From: CAVQCA01 sp963710815
GTDB taxonomy: Bacteria > Pseudomonadota > Gammaproteobacteria > UBA9214
Reading direction: 5' to 3'
Assembly (NCBI GenBank): GCA_963710815.1
Contig: CAVQCA010000018.1
Coordinates: 1-64,000, forward strand
Length of the DNA: 64,000 bases
Position numbers and translations under genes: made by a program. How positions within the stretch are numbered: the first letter of the stretch is position 1; each line of letters begins with the position of its first letter. This document shows positions 6,831 through 15,361 of the stretch, piece by piece. The notes beneath the pieces were generated by a model. It had not been told where the DNA came from and did no database searches. It saw nothing but the letters and a program-made list of their open reading frames with translations.

Positions 6831-8968
6831 TTACCCCGCGTGCAGCGGGAGCGTGAAGCAGAAAAGCGCCCCGTTGCGATGGCCCTTGTCAAACCACAGC
6901 TTTCCTCCGTGGGATTCGATGATAGACCGGCTCACGGAGAGTCCAAGCCCGCTGCCGCCGGGTTTCTTTGACTGGAAAGGGTCGAACAAACGATCGACCA
7001 TGTCCGATGCCACTCCCGCACCGTTATCTGCGACGCATATTTCCACTACGTCGTTAGGCAGTATGCTCGACTGGATGGTGATATGCCCCTCGGCTGTGCT
7101 CGCCTCGCGTATCGCTTCCAGGCTGTTTCTCACCAGGTTCACGATGACCTGTTCTATCTGTACCTTGTTGGCCAGTATCCTGTGTCCGTCTTCCGGCAGA
7201 TGCAAGTCGATCCTGGTGTGGGTGTCGCGCAGCTCCCAGTCGAGCAGTCTGATGGACTTGTGTACCAGGGCATCGAAATCGAGCGATTCCATGTTGTCCA
7301 TTCGCTTGGTGGAGAAATCCCGTAATTGACGGACGATCGTGGAAGCGCGGTGCGTCTGTTCCGTCGTGCGCTTCACGATCTCGATGAGGCTCGCCGGGAG
7401 TTGCGGCTGCAGGCCCATGAGCGCTATGGCCGATTCGCAGTAGCTGGCGATTGCCGTCAGCGGCTGGTTGAGCTCATGGGCGATGCCCGAGGCCATTTCC
7501 CCTAGTGTACTGAGGCGCGACATGTGGGCGAGTTCACGTTGATGCTGCTGCAGTTCTTCCTGGGTGCGCACTCTCTCGGTGATATCCCGGCCTTCCGGGA
7601 TGATGAGTTTCACCTCCCCGTGTTCGTCAGGGACCGGTTTGAGTGAAAAGTCGATGACCGCCGTTGTGTCGTTCTTTCCGTGCACGATGACTTCGTGGCG
7701 TACCATCTCGCCGTGCGCGGCCTGCCGTATCAACTCCTTGATATGGTCCTGTTCTTCGGGGGAGACGGTGCAGCACACCGCCTCCCAGAACGGCCGTCCA
7801 ATGACCTCATCCGCGCTGAGCCCTGAAAAATCCAGGGCCGTCTGGTTGACCTCCAGTACAATCCCCTCGGGATTCAGCAGGCCGATTAACTGGAAGCTGG
7901 AGTTGAAGATCGCGCGAAAGCGTCTTTCGCTGTCGGCCAGGGCCTGGGTTGTCGCGCGTTCGGTGGCGACGTCCCGCTGAATGATCAGGAAAGACGTGAA
8001 CTTTCCCTCATGGTCGGGGATGGCAGTTGCCGAGCATTCCATCTGGATGATCCGGCCGTCTTTGCACACAAAGTCGTTGTCCACACGCAGGTGGCCGCGT
8101 TCCTTGAGAGCGGAAAAATCGCATTCCGATGCATAGGGTGATCTTTCGGTGAAAAACTCCTGGATATTCTTTCCCATGAGTTCCGGTTCCGTATAGCCCG
8201 ACTGCCGGATGGCGCGCTGGTTGACCATCTGAATGATCCCCTCGGGATCTATGAGAAAAATAAATTCGGCGGCCGCGTCGAACAAGGCCCGCAGACGAAC
8301 CTCGGTTTCCTGCAGGGCCGCCTCCGCCTGCTTGATATCGGTGATGTCATCGGAAATGCCGAGCAGGTAGGCGGGCTTGCCGGCCTCGTCCAGGATGGGA
8401 ACCTTTCGGGTATACAGCACACGCTTGCCCTGAAACCTCGTATCGACCTCCTCCTCGGGAATCGACGTCACGGTACCCGTATTCAGCACTTCACGATCCT
8501 TGGCCGTGAAAAAATCCGCCTGTGTCTTCGGAAAGAAATCGTAGTCGTTCTTGCCGATAAGCTCCCCGGTCGACAGTCCCAGCAGCTTTTCTCCGACGGC
8601 ATTGACGCGCACGAAGCGCAGTTCGCCGGCATCCTTGATGAAGACCATCGCGGGGATGTTATCCAGGATAGTATTGAGAAACTGCTCCGCCGTTTGGGCG
8701 CGGCTGGCGGCTGTCTGGGCCCTTTTGAGGAGAATGCCGGCGAAAATGCGAAGGTCACGGTGATCAGCAGGATGCTGAAACGCATCCACAACTCGTGCCA
8801 GCCGGGGTCCAGTAACTGCTCGAGAAAGCCGCCCTCCCGAAAAAAAACAACGTCGATGAATACGTCGGTGAGATAGAAAACCGCCCAGAATACGAGTGAG
8901 ATTCCGATCAGCGAACGGGGCGTCACCGCCTGACTGATGGACAGTGTCCGGGAGGATTTATCCGTCAT
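6831..8968 (-). pseudogene. Membrane-bound three-PAS sensor histidine kinase, frameshifted as read
   Basis: Two overlapping frames together make one kinase. The first (from ATG 8968) encodes two membrane spans (LIGISLVFWAVFYLTDVF and FSILLITVTFAF). The second encodes three PAS domains (about residues 97-215, 220-340 and 345-470 of the rebuilt 712-residue protein), a HisKA domain with HELNQP at about His498, and an HATPase with DNGAG and GGSGLGLS boxes. The break lies at the A4 run 8743-8746 (T4 in the sense strand); one extra base restores TFAFFAGILLKRAQ. As read, the cytosolic part could still start at 8789 (ATG) without its membrane anchor. Sequencing error or a real loss of the sensor anchor are both possible. 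It is cotranscribed with the FixJ-like regulator. Confidence 0.8.
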
Positions 8969-9350
8969 GACGGCAGGTACCCGTCGCGATGGTTTTCCGT
9001 GAAATCGTAAACCGCGCCTCCCCGACCCCCGTATGCGCCAGGCATCGTGGTCCGGGTCCGGGTTGGGTCGGACGCTTGTCCGTCGACGAGCCCGAACGGG
9101 AAATTTTGGGTGGTGGATGGATTGGCATCACGCGGATGTTTGCCTTATTGACATCGTTTCCGGCGTTTTCGTTGTCATTTTCTCCCCACACCATGCATTA
9201 CCAGTCTTGTGACTACTTGCCGGATATTGCTGGTGTTAATTCTAGCGATGATTTTTTTGAGTGATATACGTAGTTATACTTATGTTAATACCGTAAACGG
9301 GCAGCCATATTGCGCCATACCCCGGCGTGCCACGGGCTCATTGGGGGGCG
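8969..9350. other. Intergenic region upstream of the sensor kinase
   Basis: A 382-bp gap between the end of nth and the start of the kinase (both minus strand), so it should hold the kinase promoter. It contains an unusually AT-rich patch (about 9232-9300) with a TACGTA palindrome near 9270, a possible regulator site. No gene is recognised. Confidence 0.45.
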
Positions 9351-9986
9351 TCAGTCCAGGTTTTTTTGCGGGTATTCACACAGGTCCATGATGAGACAGG
9401 ACGTGCAGCGGGGCTTGCGCGCGACACAGGTGTAGCGGCCCAGCAGGATCAGCCAGTGGTGGGCGTCATTCCTGAAGTCCTCCGGCACGACGTGCAGCAG
9501 GCGGTTCTCGACCTCGGTGACATTCTTGCCGGGCGCGATACCGGTGCGGTTGGCAACGCGGAATATGTGCGTGTCGACGGCAATGGTCGGCTGCCCGAAG
9601 GCGGTATTGAGGATGACGTTGGCGGTCTTGCGTCCTACGCCGGGCAGCGCCTCCAGCGCCTCGCGCTCATCGGGGACTTTACCGCCATGGCGTTCTTCCA
9701 GCAGGGCGCAGGTCTTGATGAGGTTGCTTGCCTTGGTGTTGAACAGGCCGATGGTCTTGATGTACTCCCTGAGGCCTTCCTCGCCCAGCGCGAGCATGTC
9801 CGCCGGCGTCCTGACCTTTCTGAACAGGCGGCGGGTGGCCTTGTTGACACCGGCATCGGTCGACTGGGCGGACAGCACCACGGCGACCAGGAGCTGGAAC
9901 GGATTGCTGTATTCGAGTTCGGTGGTGGGGTGGGGGTTGGCCGCTCGCAGGCGTTCGAAGATTTCCCGGCGCTTGCTGCGGTTCAC
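9351..9986 (-). CDS. nth: Endonuclease III
   Basis: A 211-residue DNA glycosylase/AP lyase of base-excision repair that removes oxidised pyrimidines. The helix-hairpin-helix LPGVGRKTANVIL carries the catalytic Lys, the catalytic Asp lies in VDTHIFRVANR, and the C-terminal [4Fe-4S] cluster is bound by the C-x6-C-x2-C-x5-C pattern in CVARKPRCTSCLIMDLC. The length is normal. It is the last gene of the rnf operon, the same order as in E. coli, lying 17 bp after rnfE. Confidence 0.97.
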   Translation of the reverse strand: MNRSKRREIFERLRAANPHPTTELEYSNPFQLLVAVVLSAQSTDAGVNKATRRLFRKVRTPADMLALGEEGLREYIKTIGLFNTKASNLIKTCALLEERHGGKVPDEREALEALPGVGRKTANVILNTAFGQPTIAVDTHIFRVANRTGIAPGKNVTEVENRLLHVVPEDFRNDAHHWLILLGRYTCVARKPRCTSCLIMDLCEYPQKNLD

Positions 9987-10003
9987 GGCCTGCCCGCGTG
10001 CCG

Positions 10004-10693
10004 TCAGGCTCTGGCCGGAGGGGCGACGGGCAGCTCATGTGCGTGTGCGCGCTGCTCGCGCCGGGCGATGATGACGTTCCTCGCGGCGATCATGAGCCCG
10101 AGCCCCATAAAGGCGCCGGGTGGAAGTATCGCCAGCAGGAAGCCCCGGTAGTTATCGATCAACGTCAGTGACAGCGCGCGCCCGGCGTCACCGAACATGA
10201 GCTGGGCCTGGGCGAACAGCGTGCCATGCCCGACCAGTTCGCGCAGGCCGCCGAGGGTGACCAGGACCAGGGTAAAACCGATGCCCATCGCCAGGCCGTC
10301 CAGGAAGGCGCGATCCACCGTATTCTTGGAGGCGAAGGCCTCGGCGCGGCCGATGATGTTGCAGTTGACCACGATCAGCGGGATGAAGATGCCCAGGACC
10401 TTGTAGAGACCGTGGAACCAGGCGTTCATGCCCAGCTCGATGACGGTGACCACCGAGGCGATGAGCAGCACGAACACGGGGATACGAACCTCGGGTCGGA
10501 TCAGTTTGCGGATCAGCGAGACGGTCACGTTGGTGGTGACCAGCGTCAGGGTGGTCGCCAGCCCCAGCCCCAGGCCATTGATGGCCGAGGTGGTGACGGC
10601 CAGCAGAGGGCACAGACCGAGCAGCTGCACCAGACCGGGATTATTGTTCCACAAGCCGTCGCTGATGATCTTCGTGTACCCGGGTTCGTTCAT
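10004..10693 (-). CDS. rnfE: Rnf electron-transport complex subunit E
   Basis: A 229-residue integral membrane subunit of the Rnf (Rsx) ferredoxin:NAD+ oxidoreductase, homologous to RnfA. The N-terminus has the family sequence GLWNNNPGLVQLLGLCPLLA, followed by about six membrane helices. The ATG overlaps the stop of rnfG (ATGA type). In gammaproteobacteria the complex couples NADH and ferredoxin redox to ion transport, or reduces SoxR. An RseC-type SoxR-reducing protein is also present in the window. Confidence 0.95.
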   Translation of the reverse strand: MNEPGYTKIISDGLWNNNPGLVQLLGLCPLLAVTTSAINGLGLGLATTLTLVTTNVTVSLIRKLIRPEVRIPVFVLLIASVVTVIELGMNAWFHGLYKVLGIFIPLIVVNCNIIGRAEAFASKNTVDRAFLDGLAMGIGFTLVLVTLGGLRELVGHGTLFAQAQLMFGDAGRALSLTLIDNYRGFLLAILPPGAFMGLGLMIAARNVIIARREQRAHAHELPVAPPARA

Positions 10694-11396
10694 TGGTGTC
10701 TCACCTTGTCCTGGGTGTGCCCTTCGGTTCTGACGGGGGGTGGGGCAGCCTGACTGGACGCCGCCTTTGCATCGGACGGCGCGGCGCCGGCAAACAGTGC
10801 CTCGCGATGCCCGCGATAGTATAGCAGGGTTTTCTTCACCGCCTTGACGATTGCGCGCGGTGTGATGGTGGCACCGGTCAGTTGATCGAAGGCGCCGCCA
10901 TCCTTTTTACGGCCCAGCGTTCCAGCGGCGGATTGTTCAGGGACTTGCCGTCAAATCCGTAGATCCAGTCGGAACGTTCCTCCTCGATGGCGTCGCCGAG
11001 ACCGGGCGTCTCGTGGTGCGCACTCACACGTACACCGGTCAGGGTGCCGTCCCAGGCGATGCCCACCAGCAGCTTGATGGGGCCACCATAACCGTCCGGG
11101 GCGATCGGCGTCATCACCAGGGCAACGGGCTTGCCCTCCCGGCGGGCACGGTAGACGGTGACGGCTTCGCCGGTGCCGAGCAGTTTCTCGTCCCTGACCT
11201 CGAGGGTATCGGTGTACAGCTTGTTGTCATACCGGTCCCGGGGGATGAGGACGTTGAGCTCGCGCATCAGCGTCTCGCGTTCGTTGTAGGCGATCCTGTC
11301 GCGGGTCCGGTCGTAGGTGTAGGCAACCATCGCCGTTCCGGCAATGGCGAACATGCACAGGATGACGGCGGTGATGATGCTGTTGCGGTAGTTCAC
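10690..11396 (-). pseudogene. rnfG: Rnf electron-transport complex subunit G, frameshifted as read
   Basis: RnfG is the periplasm-facing subunit carrying covalent FMN. The frame from ATG 11396 encodes the N-terminal membrane span and most of the FMN-binding domain, then fails after WAVK and stops at 10878. The rest continues in the next frame: DGGAFDQLTGATITPRAIV, ending at TGA 10690, which overlaps the rnfE start. The break is at the T5 run 10904-10908; one extra base gives a 235-residue protein. The flavin-attachment Thr of TGAT lies after the break, so the protein as read could not bind its FMN. All neighbours are intact, which favours a sequencing error. Confidence 0.85.
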
Positions 11397-11399
11397 CGG

Positions 11400-12422
11400 T
11401 CAACCGCCTCCCTGGCCGAAGACCCGCGGCTGGGTGTAGTGATCGATGGTCGGCGCCGCCATGTTCATAAGCAGCACGGCAAAGGCCACCCCGTCCGGAT
11501 AACCGCCCCAGGTGCGTATCAGGTAGGTGAGCATGCCGATGCCGGCGCCATAGATCAAACGGCCCCGGGGGGTGGTGCTGGCGGATACCGGGTCGGTGGC
11601 GATAAAGAAGGCGCCAAGCATGGCGGCCCCGCTGAACAGCTGGAACACCGGTGAGGTATAGATGTCCGGATTGGTCAGGTAAAACACCAGCGCCAGGCAG
11701 AACAGTCCCGCCAGGGTGCCGACCGGGATCTGCCACTGGATGACCTTGCGTTTGAGAAGCCATAGTCCGCCAAGCAGGTAGCCGAGGTTGATCCATTCCC
11801 AGCCCCGGCCGCCGAGATGGCCGAACAGGCCATGGCCGCTGAGTTCGCTCAGGGTCATGTCGAGGCCGAGCTGGATCTTGACGGTGTCCATGGGTGTCGC
11901 CTGGGTCAGCCCATCGAGGGTGAGGCCGGCGGGCAGCGCGCCGGTGAACACCATTGCCAGCGAGTTCAGCAGGCCGAGCGGCTCGAAAGGCGGGGTCCAG
12001 CGTCCCAGCTCGAGCGGAAACGAGATCAGCAGCACGACATAGCCGGCCATGGCGGGATTGAACGGATTGTAACCGAGTCCCCCATAGAGCTGTTTCACGA
12101 CCACGATCGCGAACAGGCTGCCGACGACCGGAATCCACCAGGGCGAGAGCGGCGGCAGGGCAAGCGCCAGCAGGACGCCTGTGACCAAAGCACTGCCATC
12201 GTAGAGCGTCGCGGCCACCGGACGCCGCCGCAGGGCGACCATCCCGGCCTCGGCGACGACGGCCGACGCAGCGGCGATCAGGCAGTTGAGGACGATGCCC
12301 CAGCCGAACACCCAGGCGGCGCAGGCGATGCCGGGGACCAGCGCGAGCAGGACCTGACGCATCATGGAGGCTACGCCGTCCTGCGCGCTGAGGTGTGGCG
12401 AACTGTAGGTATGGAGCGCCAT
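11400..12422 (-). CDS. rnfD: Rnf electron-transport complex subunit D
   Basis: A 340-residue integral membrane subunit with a covalent FMN. The likely flavin site is the Thr in DGLTQATPMD; downstream motifs GYNPFNPAMAGY and FFIATDPVSASTTPRGRLI are typical of RnfD/NqrB. The start is placed at ATG 12422 (MALHTYSSPH), 4 bp after the rnfC stop; the in-frame ATG 12467 lies inside rnfC. The stop is 3 bp before rnfG. Confidence 0.95.
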   Translation of the reverse strand: MALHTYSSPHLSAQDGVASMMRQVLLALVPGIACAAWVFGWGIVLNCLIAAASAVVAEAGMVALRRRPVAATLYDGSALVTGVLLALALPPLSPWWIPVVGSLFAIVVVKQLYGGLGYNPFNPAMAGYVVLLISFPLELGRWTPPFEPLGLLNSLAMVFTGALPAGLTLDGLTQATPMDTVKIQLGLDMTLSELSGHGLFGHLGGRGWEWINLGYLLGGLWLLKRKVIQWQIPVGTLAGLFCLALVFYLTNPDIYTSPVFQLFSGAAMLGAFFIATDPVSASTTPRGRLIYGAGIGMLTYLIRTWGGYPDGVAFAVLLMNMAAPTIDHYTQPRVFGQGGG

Positions 12423-12426
12423 CGGG

Positions 12427-14112
12427 TCAGGGTTCCGGTGATTGATCCTTGCGGGAGCGGCGCGCATCGATCTCGTGAATCAGCTGTTCCTGCTCCGGGG
12501 TGAGATTGTCCATGTTTTTCGGCGTGTGGCCGGCTTCCTCTTTTTTCTTTCTGACGCGATCCAGCGCGGCCTGGACGATCGCCTGCTTGGCGATGGCCGC
12601 CTGATCGGACGGACCGGCGAGTGTTTTCTTGCGCACGGCAAGGCGCTCGGAGCGCTCCCGCCGAACGCGTTCCAGACGCGCGAGGCGCGCCTCGTGACGA
12701 CGGCGTGCGATATCCGCCGCCTTCTTCTGCCTCTCCTGGGTCCAGATCTCCGCCTTGGCGTGGCGATAGTACTGCACCAGCGGCAGGTGACTCGGGCAGA
12801 CATAGGTGCAGCAGCCGCATTCGATGCAGTCGAACAGATTGTAGTCCTGCGCGGCATCCAGGTTGCCGCTGCGGGCATGCCAGTAGAGTTGCTGGGGCAG
12901 CAGGTCGGCCGGGCATACCTCGGTGCATTTTCCGCAGCGGATGCAGGGCAGGGGCGGCGCGGGCGTTGGCATCTCCTCACGGGTAACGGCCAGGATGCAG
13001 TTCGTGGTCTTGATGACGGGAACCTCGTCCGTCGAGACGGCGAAGCCCATCATCGGTCCGCCCATCAACAGCCGATCGACCTCGCCACGGTAGCCGCCGC
13101 AAGACTCGATGGCATACCGGAACGGGGTGCCGATCAGAACCTCGATATTGCAGGGTTCCTTTACGCCCGCCCCGGTAACGGTGACGATACGCGAGGTCAG
13201 TGGCTGATTGTGCACGACGGCCCGGTAGACCGCGGCGGCCGTTCCGACATTCTGGCAGATGATGCCGATATCGGCCGGGAGCCCCTGGCTCGGGACCTCG
13301 CGTCCGGTGAGCACCTTGATCAGCTGGCGTTCGCCGCCGGTCGGGTAGATCTCCGGCACGCGAATGACGCGAATTTCCTGCGCCTCGGCCTCCTCGAGCG
13401 CCGCGCGCAGGGCGGCCTCGGCCTCCGGCATATGGTCCTCGACGGCGATGATGCAGTGGCGCGGTTGCAGGATATGCTGCAGTATCCTGACGCCCTCCAG
13501 TACCTCGCCGGCCCGCTCCTGCATAAGGCGGTTGTCGCAGCAGATGTAGGGTTCGCACTCGACCCCGTTGATCACCAGCAGGTCGATCCCCCGCGAAACC
13601 TTGTGGGCCAGCTTGACCTGGGTCGGAAAGCCGGCCCCGCCCAGGCCGACGATGCCGGCCATGCGGATCTGCTCCAGCAGGACGCCGTTCGGAGTCTGAC
13701 GATAATCGGCGCCGGGCTCATCCGTTTCCCCCCAGTCATCCCTGCCGTCGGTCTCGATGATGACGCAGGGCGCGGGCAGGCCGGAGGGATGGGGCACCGC
13801 ATGGTCTTCCACAGCGATGACGGTGCCCGAACTGGACGCATGCACCGGCATGCTGATGGCGCCCCGGGGCGCCGCGATCATCTGTCCCTTGTGAACCGGG
13901 TCTCCGGCTTTGACCAGGCAGTCGGCTGCCTCGCCGATGTGCTGCTTCAGGGGCAGGACCAGTCGGGCCGGAATGCCCGCGCGGTGCACGGGCCGGGACG
14001 CGACGGCCTCGCGATGGCCCGCCAGCACCAGGCCGCCGTGGAAACGGTAGAGCTGGTCCCGGGGATTGATGATGTCTTCGCTCACCGGCGTCAGGTCGTC
14101 TTCCGGGTTCAT
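12427..14112 (-). CDS. rnfC: Rnf electron-transport complex subunit C
   Basis: A 561-residue peripheral subunit that binds NADH/FMN and two [4Fe-4S] clusters. The flavin/NADH region has GLGGAGFPTQVKLAHK and GVECEPYICCD; the clusters are in CIRCGKCTEVCP and CIECGCCTYVCP. The charged, Ala-rich C-terminal extension (about the last 150 residues) is shorter than in E. coli. ATG 14112 (MNPEDD) overlaps the rnfB stop; a longer in-frame start at 14340 lies inside rnfB and is rejected. Confidence 0.95.
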   Translation of the reverse strand: MNPEDDLTPVSEDIINPRDQLYRFHGGLVLAGHREAVASRPVHRAGIPARLVLPLKQHIGEAADCLVKAGDPVHKGQMIAAPRGAISMPVHASSSGTVIAVEDHAVPHPSGLPAPCVIIETDGRDDWGETDEPGADYRQTPNGVLLEQIRMAGIVGLGGAGFPTQVKLAHKVSRGIDLLVINGVECEPYICCDNRLMQERAGEVLEGVRILQHILQPRHCIIAVEDHMPEAEAALRAALEEAEAQEIRVIRVPEIYPTGGERQLIKVLTGREVPSQGLPADIGIICQNVGTAAAVYRAVVHNQPLTSRIVTVTGAGVKEPCNIEVLIGTPFRYAIESCGGYRGEVDRLLMGGPMMGFAVSTDEVPVIKTTNCILAVTREEMPTPAPPLPCIRCGKCTEVCPADLLPQQLYWHARSGNLDAAQDYNLFDCIECGCCTYVCPSHLPLVQYYRHAKAEIWTQERQKKAADIARRRHEARLARLERVRRERSERLAVRKKTLAGPSDQAAIAKQAIVQAALDRVRKKKEEAGHTPKNMDNLTPEQEQLIHEIDARRSRKDQSPEP

Positions 14113-14693
14113 CGTACGGGTGCGCCCCCGGTCAGTTCGCCCGTGCCCGGGGCAAGGGGTTCCAGCCCCGGCAGTGGCCAGACCCAGCTGTTGATGCTCT
14201 GCGGGACCGGCACCATTTCGATGCACTCCACCGGACAGGGGGGGACACACAGCTTGCAGCCGGTGCATTCGGCAGTGATCACGGTATGCATGTGCTTGGC
14301 CGCGCCGAGGATGGCGTCCACCGGACAGGCCTGGATGCACAGGGTGCAGCCGATGCAGAGTTCCTCGTGGATGAGCGCGACGGACTTCTCGGCATGTGCC
14401 CCGTTTTCCGGGTTCAGCGGTTTGGGGTCACGGCCGAGCAGGTCGGCGAGCGCCTGGATGGTGTTCTCGCCGCCGGGCGGGCACTGGTTGATGTCGGCCT
14501 CACCGGCCGCGATGGCCTCGGCGTAAGGACGGCAGCCGGCAAAGCTGCACTGACCGCATTGGGTTTGCGGCAGCATAGCGTCGATCTGGTCGACGATCGG
14601 GTCGCTCTCGACCCGGAAACGGACCGCCGCATAGCCCAGTATGAGGCCAATCAGCGCGGCGAGTGTGCCCAGGGTCAGTAACGCGGTCAACAT
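14109..14693 (-). CDS. rnfB: Rnf electron-transport complex subunit B
   Basis: A 194-residue ferredoxin-like subunit. It has an N-terminal membrane helix, a Fe-S motif CGQCSFAGCRPYAEAI plus NQCPPGG, and two [4Fe-4S] ferredoxin clusters (CIGCTLCIQACP and CTGCKLCVPPCP). It passes electrons between the RnfC NADH site and ferredoxin. It follows rnfA by 43 bp. Confidence 0.96.
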   Translation of the reverse strand: MLTALLTLGTLAALIGLILGYAAVRFRVESDPIVDQIDAMLPQTQCGQCSFAGCRPYAEAIAAGEADINQCPPGGENTIQALADLLGRDPKPLNPENGAHAEKSVALIHEELCIGCTLCIQACPVDAILGAAKHMHTVITAECTGCKLCVPPCPVECIEMVPVPQSINSWVWPLPGLEPLAPGTGELTGGAPVR

Positions 14694-14736
14694 GGTGGCA
14701 GGCAGGGAAACGGGGTAGTCAGGTCACGTTGTGCGC

Positions 14737-15318
14737 TCAGCCCTTGATAAGACCTGAAAATCCCATGAAGGCGAGCGACATCAGGCCGGCGGTGACAAGT
14801 GCGATGGCGGAACCTCGGAACGGCGTCGGCACATCGGCGGCGGCAACGCGTTCGCGCATGGCCGAGAACAGGATGAGCACCAGGGAAAAGCCGACCGCGG
14901 CGCCGAATCCGTAGACCGCCGACTCCAGGAAATTGTGCTTCTTCTGGGTGTTGAGCAGGGCGACACCCAGTACCGCGCAGTTGGTGGTGATCAGCGGTAG
15001 AAAGATGCCCAGCACCTTGTAGAGCAGGGGGCTGGTTTTGTGGACGACCATCTCCGTGAACTGCACGACGGCGGCGATTACCAGGATGAAGGTGAGGGTG
15101 CGCAGGTATCCCAGTCCCAGCGGCTCCAGCAGGTATTCGTTGGCCAGATAGCTGCAGATCGAGGAGAGGGTCAGGACGAAGGTAGTCGCCAGCGCCATCC
15201 CGGTCGCCGTCTCCACGTTGCGCGAGACGCCCATAAACGGGCACAGGCCAAGGAATTTGACCAGCACGAAATTGTTCACCAGGATGGTGCTGACAAGGAT
15301 CAGGGCGAGTTCAGTCAT
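14737..15318 (-). CDS. rnfA: Rnf electron-transport complex subunit A
   Basis: A 193-residue membrane subunit, about six helices, paralogous to RnfE. The typical opening TELALILVSTILVNNFVLVK fixes the start at ATG 15318; an in-frame ATG at 15396 would add an unrelated leader. It is the first rnf gene, 43 bp downstream of metG, so metG-rnfABCDGE-nth may form one transcript. Confidence 0.96.
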   Translation of the reverse strand: MTELALILVSTILVNNFVLVKFLGLCPFMGVSRNVETATGMALATTFVLTLSSICSYLANEYLLEPLGLGYLRTLTFILVIAAVVQFTEMVVHKTSPLLYKVLGIFLPLITTNCAVLGVALLNTQKKHNFLESAVYGFGAAVGFSLVLILFSAMRERVAAADVPTPFRGSAIALVTAGLMSLAFMGFSGLIKG

Positions 15319-15361
15319 AGTGGTTACCGATGTTGGCGCATACGCCTGTCTGCCGGCGCGG

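Noticed and set aside
12442..14526. Very long open frame (about 690 codons) antisense to rnfC/rnfB
   Set aside because: GC-rich shadow of well-identified genes; composition unnatural and no domain recognised.
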